This document shows positions 8,847 to 11,867 of a stretch of 11,867 nt of DNA, piece by piece. Each line of letters begins with the position of its first letter. The stretch's first letter is position 1. The notes beneath the pieces were generated by a model. It saw nothing but the letters and a program-made list of their open reading frames with translations. It made no database searches and was not told the origin of the DNA. The stretch is taken from positions 1 through 11,867 of the forward strand of contig JADGIF010000280.1 in NCBI GenBank assembly GCA_018985225.1. The letters run 5' to 3'. The stretch is from Amoeboradix gromovi (taxonomy: Eukaryota > Sanchytriomycota > Sanchytriomycetes > Sanchytriales > Sanchytriaceae). Made by a program: the position numbers and the translations under genes.

Positions 8847-10899
8847 CTACTCTACAAACTGAATACATGTGCCTTGCTCATTTTTTATCAAAACATCCAT
8901 GTCTACATACTCAGTTATACATTGCATAACGTCATCATCTGTCATCCCCTGCAAGTAAACATGCTGTTTGATTTCTTCAATATCCAGCCATAATTCATCA
9001 ACTACATTAATGCTACATACCTTGCCGTGTCACTAGCTTGATCTGATAAAGCTCTTTTATCATTCCGTAAACTTTTCCAATTTTGTCTTCTTCTACAATT
9101 TTGGCTTGGGAGGGATCCATCACGGCTTGCTGTGACATCTGTATCAATCTTACAGCTTCGTTTACATCAGTCATCTCTACTAGTTTGCTAAATCTCAATC
9201 TAGCCAGTGCCATGCTCAATCTGATTAAGCTAACCAAAGTACGTGGAGTACTATGCTGTATTTGGTCCTTATTTAGCAATCTGCTTGTACTGCGCTCTTG
9301 ACTCCTTAACCCTACGTATATGTCAACTATATGATCCGCTACCTGTCTGGTTAATGTGGGATTGCATTCCTTGGCCAATCTAACATATTCTCTAATAGCT
9401 GGTGGAGATAGTGGAGTAAATCCTAATTCAGGATGCCTACCTGTTTGATGAACATGAGATACATAGTCACCCAATGCCAAATCTGTATCCATATTAGGAG
9501 TATCAATCAATATGTAGACAATGTCAAACCTACTAATAAGGGCAGCAGGAAGGTTAACGTTCTTGTGGGCCGGTATTTTTGGATTATATCTCCCATATAG
9601 TGGATTAGCAGCTGCTAATATAGAAGTTCGGGCATTCAAAGTAGTAACAATCCCTGCCTTACTGATAGACAAGGTTTGTTGCTCCATGATCTCATGAATG
9701 GCTGTCTTGTCGTTATCTTCCATCTTGTCAAACTCATCTAAACAGCAAATCCCTGTGTCAGCCAAAACTAAAGCACCACCTTCTAACACTAGTTGTTTAG
9801 TCATTGGGTCTCTGATTACAGCGGCAGTTAAACCGACTCCACTACTACCTTTCCCCGTGGTGTATATAGCCTTAGTCGCCGTTCTACTAATGTACTTGAG
9901 TAATTGGGATTTAGCAATACCAGGACAACCCATCAGACATACATGGATGTTACCACGAATAAACAATCCATTTTGATGAATATCAGGGGCCCCTACAAGA
10001 CTTAATAGCAGCACTTTTTTAACATCTAGATTTCCATAGATCTCAGGGCAAATAGATAGAGCCAATCGAGTATAAACATCGTCAGATTCTTGCAAAGCAG
10101 CCAATTCACTCTCTACTGCTTCAATATCAACATTAGCTTGCTGTTTATGTATGCTCATAGTGTGTAGGTACAAGGAACACAACAAACCATTTTTCATAAA
10201 TCCGTTTTCATGAATAGGCATTAAAGCACCCTGGCAGGTAATCATATCACCAGGGGTGCAAGTGTTTGTCAAGGAGCCATGTACATGAATAGTGAGAGTC
10301 TTAGGAACATGCCCCTGCGGTACGAGATGTGATTGTTCTTGAATCTTAATGGTTTGAAAACTACAATACTTTGAGAGCCTCGGTTGCCACTCTAGAACGG
10401 ATTTGATGCGCTGAGATTGGCACTTACCTTGACACAGAGCAGGCATGGTAAATGTAGGCTGTTCATGATAAAATGGCTGGTAATGCTCGTATTGACAGGT
10501 GTTACACATATAAACGTTGACCAATATTTTAGGCTGAACCTGAGAGCACCTGGTGATTATGCCACTTACCTGTATGTGCTTACCGACATACTGAGAATCA
10601 CAATCCAAGATCTTTATGTTTTTCGCATCAGAGTTGACCAAATAAACTTCAAAATCATACTTAAGTTCCTCAGGACAATCTATAGAAGACCTGAATTCGA
10701 TTTTACTAACAGGACGGTGTTTAAATATTTCTTTTTGAAGCAGCTTGACGATATGCATCGGCTGATTGTAGAATTGCTGATACAAGTCTTCGCTATACTC
10801 ACGAACATCTTTTAGATCTACTGAAATAACATTGTTATGGCAAAGATCAAGGTAAGCTTGTCCATTTGACTGCTTACAATCTGTAAGAAAGGTATCCAT
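8847..10899 (-). CDS. MCM7: MCM7, DNA replication licensing helicase subunit; two exons 10899..9021 and 9001..8847
   Basis: Subunit of the nuclear MCM2-7 replicative helicase. The spliced product is about 677 aa, slightly shorter than the usual 700-720 because the N-terminal domain is trimmed. A zinc-finger ring is seen at C132-x2-C135 and C156-x3-C160. The AAA+ core follows: Walker A GCPGIAKSQ at 324-332, the TTGKGSSGVGLTAAV insert, LEGGALVLADTG, Walker B CLDEFDKM (D388, E389), the EIMEQQTLSISKAGI hairpin, sensor AAANPLYGRYNP and arginine finger SRFD (R457). The MCM7-type ARTSILAAANP and CCLDEFDKM wording fixes the paralogue. Exon 2 supplies the winged-helix end (MTDDDVMQCITEYVDMDVLI ... IQFVE). 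An in-frame TAA two codons before the ATG supports the start. Oddity: Cys325 replaces the normally invariant Asp of the Walker A. The gene is convergent with dynein and divergent from LSM8 (133 bp). Confidence 0.96.
9002..9020 (-). other. 19-nt spliceosomal intron in MCM7
   Basis: On the minus strand the sequence is GTATGTAGCATTAATGTAG, preceded by CAAG and followed by TTGATG. The 5' end matches the classic GTATGT donor. If retained, it gives a TAG stop after only two intron codons (QGM-stop at 9013), which truncates the winged helix. Removal joins codon 627 as G|TT (phase 1) and continues for 50 more residues to TAG at 8849-8847. Those residues match the expected MCM7 C-terminal helix-turn-helix and its hydrophobic last strand (IQFVE, where relatives have an ITFV-type end). 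Length, phase and last eight bases are shared with the dynein intron. Confidence 0.92.
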
Positions 10900-11032
10900 T
10901 TTTTAAGTTTCAAAAAAAGAATGGCAAATAATGTGTCAAAACTGATGTTGCTTAGTAAGCAAGATGTGTTAATAGTAAGAAATATATGTAGGAAGCATAA
11001 ACTTAAATAAAAACAATTTCTCCTTGCGGTAA
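10900..11032. promoter_or_regulatory. Divergent MCM7/LSM8 intergenic region with inverted AAACTTAAA copies
   Basis: This 133 bp spacer must carry both 5' flanks. The 9-mer AAACTTAAA occurs twice, once pointing at each gene: on the minus strand at 10910-10902, just before the MCM7 ATG, and on the plus strand at 10999-11007, 25 bp before the LSM8 ATG. It could be an initiator-like element, but two AT-rich copies are weak evidence. The spacer also holds a 29-codon ORF (10921-11010) that I do not credit, and a 17-nt GT...AG segment (10975-10991) resembling the two confirmed introns. Confidence 0.35.
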
Positions 11033-11218
11033 ATGGATATTCATTTGCTGGTAAACAAAAATGTTAAAATTATGACTGTAGACAATAAATTAATAGAAGG
11101 CCAGTTGATCGCGATAGATCAACTATCGAATTGTGTGTTGCGCGATGCGAAAGTAGACAACGTTGAAATGGATGGATATTTTATTAGGGGCGATTCAATA
11201 GCTGTATTAGGCAAATAA
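11033..11218 (+). CDS. LSM8: LSM8, minimal U6 snRNA-associated Sm-like protein
   Basis: The product is a 61-aa Sm-fold protein. In the family LSM8 replaces LSM1 in the nuclear LSM2-8 ring, which binds the 3' oligo(U) of U6 snRNA and supports U6 snRNP assembly and splicing. The Sm1 motif spans about residues 7-33 and includes G-x-L-x-x-x-D-x-x-x-N (GQLIAIDQLSN, with the RNA-contacting Asp and Asn). The Sm2 motif is at about 48-61 (GYFIRGDSIAVLGK), with the RGD that contacts RNA. GYFIRGDSIAVLG is typical of LSM8 rather than LSM1 or LSM3. The protein ends at the last Sm strand, without the 30-35 residue tail common in relatives. A TAA lies directly before the ATG in frame, so no N-terminal extension is possible without splicing. 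Its presence fits the use of spliceosomal introns in the neighbouring genes. Confidence 0.82.
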   Translation: MDIHLLVNKNVKIMTVDNKLIEGQLIAIDQLSNCVLRDAKVDNVEMDGYFIRGDSIAVLGK

Positions 11219-11219
11219 A
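11214..11219 (+). terminator. Polyadenylation signal AATAAA overlapping the LSM8 stop codon
   Basis: AATAAA at 11214-11219 includes the LSM8 TAA stop (11216-11218). If used, cleavage would fall about 10-30 bp downstream and give a very short 3' UTR within the 85-bp convergent spacer. Overlap of the poly(A) signal with the stop codon is known from other very compact eukaryotic genomes. Chance occurrence in AT-rich sequence is possible. Confidence 0.45.
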
Positions 11220-11294
11220 TTTATTAAAAATCAATTAGTGTACCCAAACTTGGAGGTATGCAAGAATACTAAAAATAATTTGAAAATTCAATCA

Positions 11295-11300
11295 TTTAAT
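11295..11300 (-). terminator. Possible ATTAAA polyadenylation signal for the 144-aa gene
   Basis: On the minus strand ATTAAA begins 3 bases after the TGA stop of the 144-aa gene (stop at 11306-11304). It is the commonest variant of AATAAA, and its placement mirrors the stop-overlapping AATAAA of convergent LSM8. Base composition makes this easy to get by chance. Confidence 0.3.
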
Positions 11301-11303
11301 AAT

Positions 11304-11738
11304 TCAATGAAATTTCTTTTTTAGCAATCCCATTAGTTTCATTTGCATCGATTGTTCATTGTTATCCGATGTAAAGTTCGAAGTAGACACATTTGGTACA
11401 GGCAACGTTATTAAGCCAGGATCCATTGATTTCATTGAAGGTAGTTTTCCAAAGCTTGATGACTGGGCAACAGGTTCAGGTTCTGCACATTTTATTTGAA
11501 GTTTTGCGTCTTTGTCAAACTGTTCAAAATTCCATTTCATAAGTATACCACCCAGAGCGTCTTCATCTGCACTTCCTGCTTCTGAAATTAATTTTGCCAA
11601 AAAGAATATAGCAGATTTGTTTAGCAGTACTCCAGCATCCGTATCTATCTCAAAATCAGACATTTCCCTGACGATATTTTGAATATCCCTTGCCAAGAAC
11701 TCTTCTCTTAATATTGAAAAATCAAAATTTGGCTCCAT
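11304..11738 (-). CDS. 144-aa protein of uncertain family, possibly histone-fold
   Basis: A complete frame from ATG to TGA. The nearest upstream in-frame stop (TGA) lies eight codons before the ATG, which supports the start. Residues about 9-75 could form a helix-loop-helix-loop-helix: an amphipathic helix (REEFLARDIQNIVREMSDF), a long central helix (AGVLLNKSAIFFLAKLISEA) and a third segment (GGILMKWNFEQFDKDAK). The spacing and the hydrophobic central helix resemble H2B-like histone-fold proteins such as TAF12 or the POLE3/POLE4 group, but no residue pattern is decisive. The second half is low-complexity (Pro, Ser, Met, Asn) and ends in a basic KKKFH tail. Composition is like the neighbours and there are no membrane segments. 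I would call this a hypothetical protein with a possible histone fold, in a nuclear role if that is right. Confidence 0.55.
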   Translation of the reverse strand: MEPNFDFSILREEFLARDIQNIVREMSDFEIDTDAGVLLNKSAIFFLAKLISEAGSADEDALGGILMKWNFEQFDKDAKLQIKCAEPEPVAQSSSFGKLPSMKSMDPGLITLPVPNVSTSNFTSDNNEQSMQMKLMGLLKKKFH

Positions 11739-11867
11739 GTTTAGTAGTAAGTCATTATTTTTTCAATGTAAGACCTTCGTCTCCTCGTTAAAATTCCTGA
11801 TTTCCGAGAAAATCGAGAATTTCCACAGAGAAACTAATGCTAGATGCTCCGTTACAGTGATCGCTCA
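11739..11867. other. Right-end intergenic stretch, possibly with the 3' end of another minus-strand gene
   Basis: This is the 5' flank of the 144-aa gene. On the minus strand a frame is open from the window edge (11865) down to a TAA at 11790-11788. It gives 25 residues ending SVEILDFLGNQEF. That would place a gene end 49 bp upstream of the 144-aa start, a spacing that suits this genome, but the piece is too short to recognise. Confidence 0.25.

Noticed and set aside
10411-10427. A 17-nt GTAAGT...CAG segment on the minus strand inside MCM7
   Set aside because: The donor is strong, but 17 nt would break the frame, and the unspliced residues around C156-x3-C160 fit the MCM zinc finger.
9013-10899. 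MCM7 ending at 9013 as a 628-aa protein
   Set aside because: This lacks the winged helix, and its last two residues and stop come from within the intron.
10921-11010. 29-codon ORF on the plus strand in the MCM7/LSM8 spacer
   Set aside because: An ORF this short is expected by chance, it has no recognisable motif, and it sits in a divergent promoter region.

Overview
This 11.9 kb window is AT-rich nuclear DNA from a compact eukaryotic genome. It carries a cytoplasmic dynein-2 (IFT dynein) heavy chain, the replicative helicase subunit MCM7, the U6 snRNP protein LSM8, and a small protein of uncertain family that may be a histone-fold protein. All genes use the standard code. Intergenic gaps are only about 80-165 bp. 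There is no sign of bacterial operons, tRNA or rRNA genes, CRISPR arrays or mobile elements.

Layout: (1) 1-162, minus strand: N-terminus of an unidentified gene that runs off the left edge. (2) 328-8767, plus strand: a dynein-2 heavy chain in two exons, about 2,806 aa. It is strongly shortened against the roughly 4,300 aa usual in the family. AAA1, the linker and the microtubule-binding stalk head are kept, but AAA3 and AAA4 are decayed. (3) 8847-10899, minus strand, convergent with dynein: MCM7, about 677 aa in two exons. (4) 11033-11218, plus strand, divergent from MCM7: a 61-aa minimal LSM8. (5) 11304-11738, minus strand, convergent with LSM8: a 144-aa possible histone-fold protein. (6) 11739-11867: intergenic, perhaps with the 3' end of another minus-strand gene.

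The most notable signal is splicing. The dynein and MCM7 reading frames each break near their 3' ends. In both cases removing exactly 19 nt, bounded by GT and AG, restores the frame into the C-terminus expected of that family. The two introns are on opposite strands in unrelated genes. They have the same length, the same phase (1) and an identical last 8 nt, TAATGTAG. This points to a lineage with hyper-short, near-fixed-length introns and a branch site almost fused to the 3' splice site.

Organism (inference): a reduced, probably parasitic, unicellular eukaryote that still encodes IFT dynein or recently stopped needing it. From memory, introns this small are known in chlorarachniophyte nucleomorphs, heterotrich ciliates and some mikrocytid Rhizaria. 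A nucleomorph is unlikely because a dynein-2 gene is present. I cannot fix the taxon from this window. The genes do not form a shared pathway; they are ordinary housekeeping neighbours.
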